DNA of 17,236 bases. Origin: Desulfobacteraceae bacterium UBA5852 (GTDB lineage: Bacteria; Desulfobacterota; Desulfobacteria; Desulfobacterales; UBA5852). The stretch covers positions 949 to 18,184 of the forward strand of contig DJGG01000116.1 of assembly GCA_002432195.1 (NCBI GenBank), read 5' to 3'. The position numbers were made by a program, and so were the translations under genes. The notes under the pieces were generated by a model that saw only the letters and a list, made by a program, of their open reading frames with translations, was not told where the DNA came from and ran no database searches. Shown one piece after another: positions 7,276 to 14,522 of the stretch (within the stretch, counting starts at the first letter, position 1; every line of letters starts with the position of its first letter).

Positions 7276-8064
7276 ATGGCGGGTGAGGCGGCGCTATTCC
7301 GCACCGAGGGCCTGGAATTCCGTTACGGGACGCGGCCCGTGCTGGCGGATCTGTCCCTGGAACTGGGGGTCGGCCGGTTCCACGGACTCCTGGGGCCCAA
7401 CGGCTGCGGCAAGACCACCCTGGTGGATCTGCTGGCGGGCCTGAAATTGCCCCAGGCCGGGCGGATCACCTTCCAGGGGCGCGACCTGGCGGCGCGCTCA
7501 CGCCGGGCCCTGGCCCGGGAGATCGCCCTGGTACCTCAGGATTTCAGCGTGAATTTCGCCTTCACCGCCCGGGAGACCATCATGATGGGCCGCTACCCGC
7601 ACATGCCGCGCTTCACTCCGCCGTCCGCGGCGGACCACCGGACGGTGGAAAGCGTGATGGACCAGACCGACACCCGCCGGCTGGCCGAGCAGCCGGTAAC
7701 CTCCCTTTCCGGCGGGGAGCGGCAGCGGGTGGTGTTCGCCCGGGCCCTGGCCCAGAGCACCCCGGTGCTGTTCCTGGACGAGGCCACCTCCAACCTGGAC
7801 ATCCGGCACGCCCTGGATCTCCTGAACCTCACCACCGAGCGGGTGCGGCGGCAGGGGCACACGGTGCTGGCCGTTTTCCAGGACATCAACCTGGCCGCCA
7901 TGTACTGCGACGAGTTGCTCTTTCTGAAGGACGGGCGCCTGGCGGCCCAGGGGACGCCCGCGGAGGTACTGACCGCGGAAACGCTGGCGGCGGTCTTCGG
8001 CGTGAGCGCCCGGGTCAGCCGGGATCCGGATGGCGGCACGCTTCAAGTCAGCTACAGGCGCTGA
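7276..8064 (+). CDS. btuD: ABC transporter ATP-binding protein (BtuD/FecE type)
   Basis: A 262-residue cytoplasmic ATPase that would power the adjacent permease. Visible motifs are Walker A GPNGCGKT (40-47), Q-loop Gln88 in LVPQDF, signature LSGGE (144-148), Walker B VLFLDEA (164-170) with catalytic Glu169, and D-loop SNLD (172-175). The switch or H-loop position, normally His in a VLHDLNLA-type motif, reads VFQDINLA with Gln202. The codon is CAG, so this is not a track or frame artefact. The remaining family pattern (YCDELLFLKDGRLAAQGTPAEVLT) is intact, so the gene does not look decayed. It begins 3 bp after the permease stop and ends 3 bp before the binding protein, indicating a translationally coupled unit. 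The symbol reflects context and is not certain. Confidence 0.88.
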   Translation: MAGEAALFRTEGLEFRYGTRPVLADLSLELGVGRFHGLLGPNGCGKTTLVDLLAGLKLPQAGRITFQGRDLAARSRRALAREIALVPQDFSVNFAFTARETIMMGRYPHMPRFTPPSAADHRTVESVMDQTDTRRLAEQPVTSLSGGERQRVVFARALAQSTPVLFLDEATSNLDIRHALDLLNLTTERVRRQGHTVLAVFQDINLAAMYCDELLFLKDGRLAAQGTPAEVLTAETLAAVFGVSARVSRDPDGGTLQVSYRR

Positions 8065-8067
8065 ACC

Positions 8068-9072
8068 ATGCAACGAGGGGCGCTGCACACGTGGGCGGGC
8101 GGGTTGGCGGTTCTGCTGGTCCTGGCGGGGGCCCGTGCGGCGCCGGCGGCCGCGGTGCGGGATGACCGGGGGCGGGAAATCCGCTTCGCGGAGCCCTTCC
8201 GGCGCATCGTTTCGCTGTATGGGGCGCACACGGAGAACCTTTTCGCCCTGGGGCTGGACGAAGCCGTCATCGGGGTGAGCCCCCACGAGGTCTACCCCCC
8301 CCAGGCCACCCGTCGCCCGGTGTTCTCCTACCACGACGGGCCCGAGAAATACCTGGCGGCCCGGGCGGACCTCGTGCTCATCCGCCCCATGATCGACCGG
8401 GGTTACGATACCCTGGTCCGCCAGTTGGAGCGCCACGGCATTGCCGTGGTCTCGCTCCAGCCGGCCAACGCCGAGGAAATGGCCGCCTACTGGATCACCC
8501 TGGGACGGCTCACCGGCCGGGAACCCCAGGCCCAGGCCATGGTGTGCACCTTCCGGGAGGCGGTGGCGGCCTTCCAGGAACTGGGCCGCACCGCCGGTCC
8601 CCGGAAGCGGGTTTATTTCGAGGCCGTCCACGAGGCCATGAAGACCTTTCAGCCCGGTTCCATGCCCATTTTCGCCCTGGAAACCGCCGGGGGTGTCAAC
8701 GCCGCCGCAGACGCCGAACAAGTGCGCACCACCAACATCGCCTTTTACGGCAAGGAGCGGCTGCTCGCCCGGGGAGAGAGCATCGACGTCTTTTTGGCCC
8801 AGGTGGGGGCCATGAACCGCCCGACCCTGGACAGCATCCGCAACGAGCCCGGTTTCGAGCTGATCCGCGCCGTCCGGGACGGCCGCATCCACTTGATCGA
8901 CGAGACCATCGTCTCCAGGCCCACGCTGCGGCTGCTGCTGGGCATCTGGACCATCGGCGCCACCCTCTACCCCGCGACCTTCTGCGATGGGGGTGCCGAG
9001 ATTCTGATTCGAGCGGGATTGGAGCCCACGGAAGCCCCCTGCGGGGCCTCCCCCCCGGCCGCCCAACCTTAA
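8068..9072 (+). CDS. btuF: Periplasmic substrate-binding protein (BtuF/FhuD-like, class III)
   Basis: A 334-residue exported protein. Residues 1-29 form a signal peptide: short basic start, hydrophobic GGLAVLLVLAGARA, then an Ala-rich cleavage zone. No lipobox cysteine is present. The mature protein begins VRDDRGREIRF and has the two-lobed pattern of the periplasmic binding family (FRRIVSLYGAHTENLFALGL; DLVLIRP; the connecting helix around ERHGIAVVSLQP). The segment VYFEAVHEAMKTFQPGSMPIFALETAGGVNAAADA followed by VSRPTLRLLLGIWTIGATLYP is like binding proteins I associate with cobalamin loci in anaerobic bacteria. It would deliver ligand to the permease encoded two genes upstream. Ligand identity is inferred from the riboswitch and cbi neighbours; haem or another iron chelate cannot be excluded. 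Confidence 0.82.
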   Translation: MQRGALHTWAGGLAVLLVLAGARAAPAAAVRDDRGREIRFAEPFRRIVSLYGAHTENLFALGLDEAVIGVSPHEVYPPQATRRPVFSYHDGPEKYLAARADLVLIRPMIDRGYDTLVRQLERHGIAVVSLQPANAEEMAAYWITLGRLTGREPQAQAMVCTFREAVAAFQELGRTAGPRKRVYFEAVHEAMKTFQPGSMPIFALETAGGVNAAADAEQVRTTNIAFYGKERLLARGESIDVFLAQVGAMNRPTLDSIRNEPGFELIRAVRDGRIHLIDETIVSRPTLRLLLGIWTIGATLYPATFCDGGAEILIRAGLEPTEAPCGASPPAAQP

Positions 9073-9127
9073 CCGTCCGCCGCACCCGGCGCCCCGTCCG
9101 GTGCCGCGGATCGACAGGAACACACCC

Positions 9128-9865
9128 ATGGACAGCCAGACCGGAACCCTTTATGGCATCGGCGTGGGACCGGGAGACCCAGACCTCATCCCCCTCAAGG
9201 CCGTCAAGGCCCTGCAGCGGACCCGGAGGGTCTTCACGGCCGCCTCTTCCAAGAACGATTACAGCCTGGCGGTGCGGATTGCCGCCCCCCACCTTCCGGA
9301 AGGCGCCGTGATCCGGCAGTTGCCCTTCCCCATGACCAAGGACCGCAAGTCCAAGGAAGCGGCCTGGGACGCCAACGCGGCGGTCATTGCCGCCACCCTC
9401 ATGGCGGGTGCGGACGCCTGTTTCCTCACTCTGGGGGATCCCCTGACCTATTCCACCTACGGTTACGTGCTGCGCGCCCTCCAAAAGGGCTTTCCGGACC
9501 TGCCCGTGATCACCATCCCGGGGATCACCTCCTACCAGGCTTCGGCCGCCGCCCTCAACACCCCCCTCGTGGAGGGGGACGAATCCCTCCTGGTGATGGC
9601 GGGCACCCAGGGCACCGAGCGGATCCGGTGCCTCAACGGCCATGCTGAAAACGTGGTGATCCTGAAAGCCTACCGGAACGTGGGGGCGATCTGCCAGGCG
9701 CTGGAGGAGGCCCATCTGCTGGCGGCCAGCACCGGGGTGGTGCGCTGCGGGATGCCCGACCAGGAGGTGGTGGCCGATATCCGCCAGCTGGCCTCCCGGG
9801 CCCCCAACTACTGGACGTTGATCATCGCCAAACGGGAACGTCCCCATGGCCCGGAAGAACTCTAG
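9128..9865 (+). CDS. cbiL: Cobalt-factor II / precorrin-2 C20-methyltransferase
   Basis: A 245-residue SAM-dependent methyltransferase of the tetrapyrrole methylase family. It methylates C20 of cobalt-factor II (anaerobic route) or precorrin-2. The SAM-binding loop GVGPGDPD is at 12-19, the second conserved motif LGDPLTYSTYGYV starts at 102, and PGITSYQASAA lies at 131-141. PGITS with S/A-x-A and the length match CbiL/CobI rather than other Cbi methylases. Because CbiK is encoded nearby, the cobalt-early pathway and the name cbiL are preferred. The ATG at 9128 has AGGAA 7 bases upstream; an in-frame ATG 27 bp earlier lacks one. The gene follows the binding protein by 55 bp, and its last 20 bp overlap the next gene. 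Confidence 0.92.
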   Translation: MDSQTGTLYGIGVGPGDPDLIPLKAVKALQRTRRVFTAASSKNDYSLAVRIAAPHLPEGAVIRQLPFPMTKDRKSKEAAWDANAAVIAATLMAGADACFLTLGDPLTYSTYGYVLRALQKGFPDLPVITIPGITSYQASAAALNTPLVEGDESLLVMAGTQGTERIRCLNGHAENVVILKAYRNVGAICQALEEAHLLAASTGVVRCGMPDQEVVADIRQLASRAPNYWTLIIAKRERPHGPEEL

Positions 9866-10895
9866 GCCCCCTTACGGGGCGTTGGCGGTTTCCCTTGGCC
9901 TGGCGGTCCTCATGGTGGCGGCGGCCCTGGTCTGGGTGGAAGACCTGCACAGCGACACCCTGATGCGCCGGCTGGTCTGGCCGCTGCTGCGCCTCCACGG
10001 TTTTATCCTGGTGGGGCTCGCCGTGGGGCAGGCCATCGAGATCCTGGGCTGGACCCGCCGGCTGGCCGTCCTGGCCCGGCCGCTCTTCCACTTCGGGCAC
10101 CTGGGGGACCGCTGCGGCGCGGCCTTCACGGCGGCCTGGTTCTCCGGGACCACGGCCAATGCCATGCTCTACGATTTCTTCCAGGAAGGCGCCATCACCA
10201 AGCGGCAGCTGGTCCTCACCAACCTGGTCAACCAGCTGCCCGCCTACTTCCTGCACCTGCCCAGCACCTTTTTCATCGTCCTGCCCCTGACCGGTCTGGC
10301 CGGGGTTCTCTACTACGCACTCACCCTCCTGGCCGCCCTCCTGCGCACGGGTGTCCTGCTGCTCTGGGGGCGCCTGGCCCTGCCGCCCCAGGCATCCCGG
10401 ACGCTTTCTGCGAAAGCACCCCCGGGAGCCGCGTCCCGCACCCCGGGGCTGGTGGAGGGGCTGCGGCGGAAACTTCCCGTGCGCCTGACCCGCGTGGCCC
10501 TCTATGTGATCCCCATCTATGTCCTGGTCTTTGTGGTCGGCGCGGCGGGCGGGTTTGCGGCCCTGCAAGGCCTCCTCAACCGGAGCGCCACGAGCGCCGT
10601 CATGCCCATGGAGTCCCTGTCGGTGGTGGCCCTGAGCTTCGTGGCGGAATTCACCTCCGGGTTTGCGGCCGCCGGGGCCCTCATGGAGGCCGGGGTGCTC
10701 ACCGTCAAACAGACGGTAATCGCCCTGCTCATGGGCAACGTCCTGGCCTTTCCCGTTCGCGCCCTGCGCCACCAACTGCCCCAATACGTCGGGATTTTCG
10801 CCCCGCGCATGGGCACCGAAATCCTTCTGCTGGGGCAGGCCTTCCGGGTGGTGAGCCTGGTGTTGGTGGGCTGGGTTTACTACCTGCTGGGCTGA
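9846..10895 (+). CDS. Multi-pass membrane protein with nucleoside-recognition (Gate) domains
   Basis: A 349-residue integral membrane protein with about eight hydrophobic segments. It resembles Gate (nucleoside recognition) domain proteins: a first half with CGAAFTAAWFSGTTANAMLYDFF and LVNQLPAYFLHLPSTFFIV, a basic loop around 195-220, and a second half with VALSFVAEFTSGFAAAGALMEAG and ALLMGNVLAFPVRALRHQLPQYVGIF. The two halves look like a duplicated fold. Gate proteins include transporters of diverse small molecules, but no residue here reveals a substrate. The ATG overlaps the cbiL end by 20 bp and has GGGA 8 bases upstream, so translation is coupled to cbiL. Its place inside a B12-controlled operon suggests transport of a cobalt, corrinoid or lower-ligand compound, which is inference. 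Confidence 0.75.
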   Translation: MARKNSRPPYGALAVSLGLAVLMVAAALVWVEDLHSDTLMRRLVWPLLRLHGFILVGLAVGQAIEILGWTRRLAVLARPLFHFGHLGDRCGAAFTAAWFSGTTANAMLYDFFQEGAITKRQLVLTNLVNQLPAYFLHLPSTFFIVLPLTGLAGVLYYALTLLAALLRTGVLLLWGRLALPPQASRTLSAKAPPGAASRTPGLVEGLRRKLPVRLTRVALYVIPIYVLVFVVGAAGGFAALQGLLNRSATSAVMPMESLSVVALSFVAEFTSGFAAAGALMEAGVLTVKQTVIALLMGNVLAFPVRALRHQLPQYVGIFAPRMGTEILLLGQAFRVVSLVLVGWVYYLLG

Positions 10896-10936
10896 GGGGG
10901 GCACGGTCGCCGGGACTGCCGGATGATCGCCTCCAG

Positions 10937-10999
10937 GTTTCCGACCCGCACTAGGCCGGCCGGGTCTTGCCCGGAAACGCCTCCCTGGGGTAGAGGAGG
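10937..10999 (+). other. Structured gap between the Gate-domain gene and cbiK
   Basis: The 149-bp gap contains nested complementary segments. GTTTCC (10937-10942) pairs with GGAAAC (10973-10978), GACCC (10943-10947) pairs with GGGTC (10962-10966), and an alternative local hairpin CCGGG-TCTTG-CCCGG spans 10960-10974. A further hairpin, CCTCC/GGAGG, lies at 10981-10999. It does not match the B12 riboswitch consensus, and no T-run follows immediately to mark it as a terminator. It may be a processing or stability element, or a leader for cbiK. Confidence 0.35.
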
Positions 11000-11044
11000 A
11001 CTGGCGACACCTTTTTCCGAATCCGCAACCCAGGAACAGACCCC

Positions 11045-11851
11045 TTGGCGACCCAGGAATCCCCACCGGCCCCCATCGTGTTGATGGCCTCCGGCAGCAG
11101 CCGAATGACCCGGGAGCCTTACCGGTCCGTGGAACATGTCTGCCGGGACCGTTTTCCGGCCCACGAGATCCATTGGGCTTTCTCCGGCCGGGCCGTCCGG
11201 GGACGGATCCCGGAACCCGGGCAGGGGCCGCCGCCCACGCCGGAGGAGGTGCTTGCCGCCCTCCGCGACCGTGGCCGGGTGCCGGTAGTCCAGGCCCTCT
11301 ATTTGCTCTGCGGTGGGGAGTTTCACGAGGCGGTCCGGACGGTGCGCCGGTTCCAGCCCCGGGCGGCCATCGGGCGCCCCCTGCTGAGCGCGCCGGCCGA
11401 TGTGGCCGCCTTGTGCGACGCCCTGGCACCCGTCGTGGACGACGCCGGGGAGACCGCCGTGCTCTGGGTGGGACACGGCACCCGGCACCCCAGCGGCCTG
11501 GCATACGAGGTTCTGGGGGCGCGGCTCCGCGAACGCTTCGGCGCCCGCGCCTGCCTGGGGTTGCTGGAGGGTGAACCCACACCGGACAGCGTGGCCCAGC
11601 ACTTGCAGAATGCCGGTTTCCGCCGGGTGCGCCTGCGACCCCTCATGCTCGTGGCCGGAACCCATTATTGGCGCGACATGGCCGGCGAGGGCCCGGGGTC
11701 CTGGAAAAGCCGCCTGCTGTGCCGCGGGTTGGAAGTGGTCAGCAGCCCCCAGGCGCTCTTGGAAACCCCCGGCGTGGCGGAGCTTTTCGGGGATCATCTG
11801 CAGAGGGCGTTGGATTCCTCAACCACCGGAAACGGGATGGGTTGCCGCTGA
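11045..11851 (+). CDS. cbiK: Anaerobic sirohydrochlorin cobaltochelatase CbiK
   Basis: A 268-residue class II chelatase that inserts Co2+ into sirohydrochlorin (factor II), the step before CbiL in the anaerobic B12 route. The two metal-binding histidines of the CbiK family are visible: His144 in WVGHGTRHPSGLAYE and His207 in PLMLVAGTHYWRDMAGEG, followed by SWKSRL. Glu92 in CGGEFHE sits where the conserved Glu is expected. The start is a TTG at 11045-11047 with AGGAA about 8 bases upstream. The first in-frame ATG (11084) would delete the first beta strand (IVLMASGSS) and has no ribosome binding site. No signal peptide is present, so this is the cytoplasmic form and not the periplasmic CbiK found in some Desulfovibrio. 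It is 149 bp from the upstream gene, so it may be in the same transcript. A related role in haem or Fe chelation is less likely given context. Confidence 0.88.
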   Translation: MATQESPPAPIVLMASGSSRMTREPYRSVEHVCRDRFPAHEIHWAFSGRAVRGRIPEPGQGPPPTPEEVLAALRDRGRVPVVQALYLLCGGEFHEAVRTVRRFQPRAAIGRPLLSAPADVAALCDALAPVVDDAGETAVLWVGHGTRHPSGLAYEVLGARLRERFGARACLGLLEGEPTPDSVAQHLQNAGFRRVRLRPLMLVAGTHYWRDMAGEGPGSWKSRLLCRGLEVVSSPQALLETPGVAELFGDHLQRALDSSTTGNGMGCR

Positions 11852-12073
11852 AGCGACCGCCGAAAGCGGACCGCCGCCGGGAGAACGCCTCCCAGGGCCG
11901 CCAGATCCCACCTGCCCGTCCGATCGAGCCCATCTCTGGGGAGGGCGGACATCGGCTTCCACACGGGCCTTCGCGCACTACGGCGTTGCCCTGACCGCAG
12001 CGCGCCGACTTTCCGCCATGCCGGCCTTATGGGGGGCGCTGTCTTTCGGGGAGGTCTTCGATTTCGTCGGGCC

Positions 12074-12100
12074 AATTCCTGATGGCAGTGCCATGGAATT
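12074..12100. repeat. 27-bp imperfect palindrome, candidate enhancer-binding site
   Basis: AATTCC (12074-12079) and ATGGCA (12082-12087) are followed, after one central G, by TGCCAT (12089-12094) and GGAATT (12095-12100). Both arm pairs are exact complements, with only a TG insertion in the left arm. The centre is about 140 bp upstream of the GG of the sigma54-like promoter, within the usual range for sites of sigma54 activator proteins. No activator gene is in the window. Confidence 0.5.
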
Positions 12101-12224
12101 CTTGCGCCCAGGAACCTTGTCCGTCGACGATCCGGTCCAGTTCGCTAAGGACGCAATGCGGCGCAACCGGCGACGGGCAAGGGCTCCGAGGGAATGTCGG
12201 GCCTTGGTCCGGATGCGCAGGTAT

Positions 12225-12241
12225 TTGGAATGATAATTGCA
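12225..12241 (+). promoter_or_regulatory. Sigma54 (RpoN)-type promoter for the molybdoenzyme operon
   Basis: The sequence TTGGAATGATAATTGCA has the invariant GG (12227-12228) and GC (12239-12240) separated by exactly 10 bases. It matches the -24/-12 consensus TTGGCACG-N4-TTGCA at every specified position except two C residues. Transcription would start near 12252, leaving a leader of about 150 nt before the ATG at 12400. No good sigma70 promoter was seen nearby (TTGGTC and GATAAT are 22 bp apart). Confidence 0.65.
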
Positions 12242-12399
12242 AAGCAGGCATCGATTCGGGAGGCCTTCCCCGCGACACCGCCATTGGCCACCCGTCCCGA
12301 AGGTTCGCCGTTTCCCGCCCCGGGGGCGGCTTCCCAAGGCAGCACAACCTAAAGACCGTCTCTGTGGCGGAATCGTTTTGCAATAATAGGAGGAGTGGC

Positions 12400-14487
12400 A
12401 TGCGAAAAGAGATCTACAGCCTGTGTTTCATGTGTTCGGTGCGATGCCCGATCCGCATTGAGGTGGAGAACGGCCAGGTGCGCTGGGTGGAGGGCAACCC
12501 CCATGTGGCAGGCATGGAGGGCAGCCTCTGTCCCAAGGGCGCGGCAGGGATCGCGCTGCAATACGACTCCCAGCGGCTCCAGACGCCCCTCATCCGCGAG
12601 GGTGCGCGGGGGGAAGGCAAATGGCGCAAGGCGAGCTGGGACGAGGCTCTGGATCTGGTGGCCGGCAGGCTCAAGAAGATCATCGACGAATTCGGCGGGC
12701 AGAGCGTGGCGCTGGGCGAGCGCCAGAATCTCGCCACCCCCGTGAGCAAAACCTTTCTGCGGGCCATCGGCTCCCCCAACCATTTCAGCCATGACGCCCT
12801 GTGCAAGGGGTCCGTGAACACAGCCTGCCGCAGCCTCTTCGGCCACACCGACGCCCAGGTGGGCATCGACTACAAGAACACCCGGCACATCGTGCTCTAC
12901 GGCCGCAACATTTTCGAGGCGGTGTCGGTAAAAGAGGTCAACAGCCTCACCCAGGCCCTGGAGAACGGCGCCCGCATGACCTACATCGACCCCCGGGTCA
13001 CGGTGACCGCCACCAAGGCGCACCGTTACTGGATGATCCGGCCGGGCACGGACTTGGCCCTCAACTATGCCCTGATGCACGTGATCCTCGCGGAACGGCT
13101 GTACGACGCGGCTTTTGTGGATCGCTGGGTGCTGGGGCTGGAGGATTTGCAGGACTTCGTGCGGCCTTACACCCCCGAGTGGGCGGAAGGCGAGACCGGT
13201 ATTCCGGCGGCGGAAATCGTGGCCCTGGCCCGGGAAATCAGCAAGGACAAGCCTGCGGTGATCTTCCATTACGGCTACCGCGGGGCGCATCACGCCCACG
13301 AGATCTATCTGCGGCGCTCCATTCTGATGCTCAACGCCCTCATGGGGTCCGTGGAGGCCAAGGGCGGCATCTTTTTCAAGAAAGGCCCCGGGGAGGCCAA
13401 GGGCAAGCCGCCCCGCAAGCTGGTCGAGCAGGAGGGATTGCCCAAGGCCACGGCGGTGCGCTTCGACAAGGTCGGCACTCCCGATTTTCCGTTGCCCGAC
13501 CCGGCCCACGGCGTCCCCCAGATGCTGGCGCCAGCCATTCTCAGCGAGGACCCCTATCCCGTCAAGGCCCTGATCATCAACCGCCTCGACCCCTTGAAGT
13601 CCATTCCGGACACCAACCTTTTCAAGAAGGCGATGGAAAAGCTGGATCTCATCGTGGCCGTGGACGTCAATTTCAGCGATTTGGCCTGGTACGCGGACGT
13701 GGTCCTGCCCGAATCCACCTACTTCGAGCGCACCGACGGGATCCAGCAGGCCAACGGCCTCAAGCCCCAGCTCTTCCTGAGGCGCCAGGCAGTGGGGCCG
13801 CGCTACGACACCCGCGAGTATTCCATGATCATCAAGCAATTGGCCGAGCGCCTCGACCTGGGCCAATACTTTCCCTACACGTCCATGGAGGACCTGGTGC
13901 GCTGGCAGCTCGAGGGCACCGGTTTCAAGCTGGAGGACTTCGACGCCAAGGGGTTCGTGGCCTACGGCAAGGACCAGATCTTTTGGGATCGCAGGGACGG
14001 TCTCAAGTTCAAGACACCCTCGGGCAAGATCGAGTTCCGCTCATCCTTGCTGGAAAATGCCGGCCAACCGTCATTCCCGGCCTACACGCCGGTGCCGGCC
14101 ACGGGGAAGGACACCTTTCGCCTGGTGGTGGGGCGCCTGGTGCTGCACACCCACGTCTCCACCCAGAACAATCCCTATCTCAGCGAACTTTTCCCCGAAA
14201 ATACGCTCTGGATCAACTCCCGTCGGGCCGCGGCCCTGGGGATCGCCAACAACCAGCCCGTGACCATCGCCTCCCAGGTGGGTTCCGGGGTCATCAAGGC
14301 CTACGTCACCGACCTCATCCACCCGGAGGCCGTTTTCATGATCCACGGGTTCGGCCACGAGGCCCAAACGGCCACCCGTTGCTACAACAAAGGCGTTTCG
14401 GACAGCGTGCTCCAGGAAAACATCAACGACATGGTGGGGGGCAGCCCTGCGCTGCACGACACTTTCGTGACGGTCAAGGCGGCCTGA
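12400..14487 (+). CDS. Cytoplasmic molybdopterin oxidoreductase, PhsA/PsrA-like catalytic subunit
   Basis: A 695-residue member of the DMSO-reductase superfamily, binding a bis-MGD Mo or W cofactor. The N-terminal [4Fe-4S] site is Cys9, Cys12, Cys16 and Cys44 (CxxCxxxC-x27-CPKG). Cys135 in SHDALCKGS sits where the Mo-ligand residue is expected. The C-terminal dinucleotide-binding domain spans about 572-690 and includes HTHVSTQNNPYLSELFP and MIHGFGH, the latter typical of thiosulfate/polysulfide reductase relatives. Those relatives normally carry a Tat signal; here the protein starts MRKEIYSLCFMC directly, so it should stay in the cytoplasm. The ATG has AGGAGG 6 bases upstream. It is the first gene of a three-gene operon with ferredoxin and flavoprotein partners and no NrfD-type membrane subunit. 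The substrate is unknown; a sulfur compound is one possibility. Confidence 0.88.
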   Translation: MRKEIYSLCFMCSVRCPIRIEVENGQVRWVEGNPHVAGMEGSLCPKGAAGIALQYDSQRLQTPLIREGARGEGKWRKASWDEALDLVAGRLKKIIDEFGGQSVALGERQNLATPVSKTFLRAIGSPNHFSHDALCKGSVNTACRSLFGHTDAQVGIDYKNTRHIVLYGRNIFEAVSVKEVNSLTQALENGARMTYIDPRVTVTATKAHRYWMIRPGTDLALNYALMHVILAERLYDAAFVDRWVLGLEDLQDFVRPYTPEWAEGETGIPAAEIVALAREISKDKPAVIFHYGYRGAHHAHEIYLRRSILMLNALMGSVEAKGGIFFKKGPGEAKGKPPRKLVEQEGLPKATAVRFDKVGTPDFPLPDPAHGVPQMLAPAILSEDPYPVKALIINRLDPLKSIPDTNLFKKAMEKLDLIVAVDVNFSDLAWYADVVLPESTYFERTDGIQQANGLKPQLFLRRQAVGPRYDTREYSMIIKQLAERLDLGQYFPYTSMEDLVRWQLEGTGFKLEDFDAKGFVAYGKDQIFWDRRDGLKFKTPSGKIEFRSSLLENAGQPSFPAYTPVPATGKDTFRLVVGRLVLHTHVSTQNNPYLSELFPENTLWINSRRAAALGIANNQPVTIASQVGSGVIKAYVTDLIHPEAVFMIHGFGHEAQTATRCYNKGVSDSVLQENINDMVGGSPALHDTFVTVKAA

Positions 14488-14522
14488 GCCCGGGGGGCTA
14501 CATCCGCAAGCGGAGGATCTGA

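Larger units (their letters stand above)
11852..12399. other. 548-bp gap without a convincing gene; holds regulatory signals
   Basis: No frame here combines a ribosome binding site, coding-like composition and recognisable sequence. A 72-codon frame ending at 12233 (from ATG 12018) lacks a ribosome binding site and matches nothing I know. Just after cbiK there are small hairpins (CCGC/GCGG and GGGAG/CTCCC near 11859-11894) without a T-run, so any termination is probably Rho-dependent. The right half contains the palindrome at 12074-12100 and the sigma54-like promoter at 12225-12241, with a leader of about 150 nt before the molybdoenzyme gene. A GC-rich hairpin CCGCC/GGCGG lies in that leader at about 12315-12329. 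Composition is locally less GC-rich around 12050-12240. Confidence 0.55.

Noticed and set aside
10896..11044. Second B12 riboswitch before cbiK
   Set aside because: No B12 box and no conserved core segment are present; only generic hairpins are seen.
12018..12233. 72-codon plus-strand frame in the gap before the molybdoenzyme
   Set aside because: No ribosome binding site, no recognisable motif, and it contains the palindrome and ends in the sigma54 promoter. A decayed gene remnant cannot be excluded.
12204..12237. Sigma70 promoter TTGGTC / GATAAT
   Set aside because: The 22-bp spacer is too long; the same bases fit a sigma54 element much better.
11978..12401. Minus-strand frames in the same gap, suspected mobile-element remnant
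   Set aside because: Sequences are Arg/Pro-rich without transposase or integrase motifs, and one begins inside the complement of the downstream ribosome binding site.
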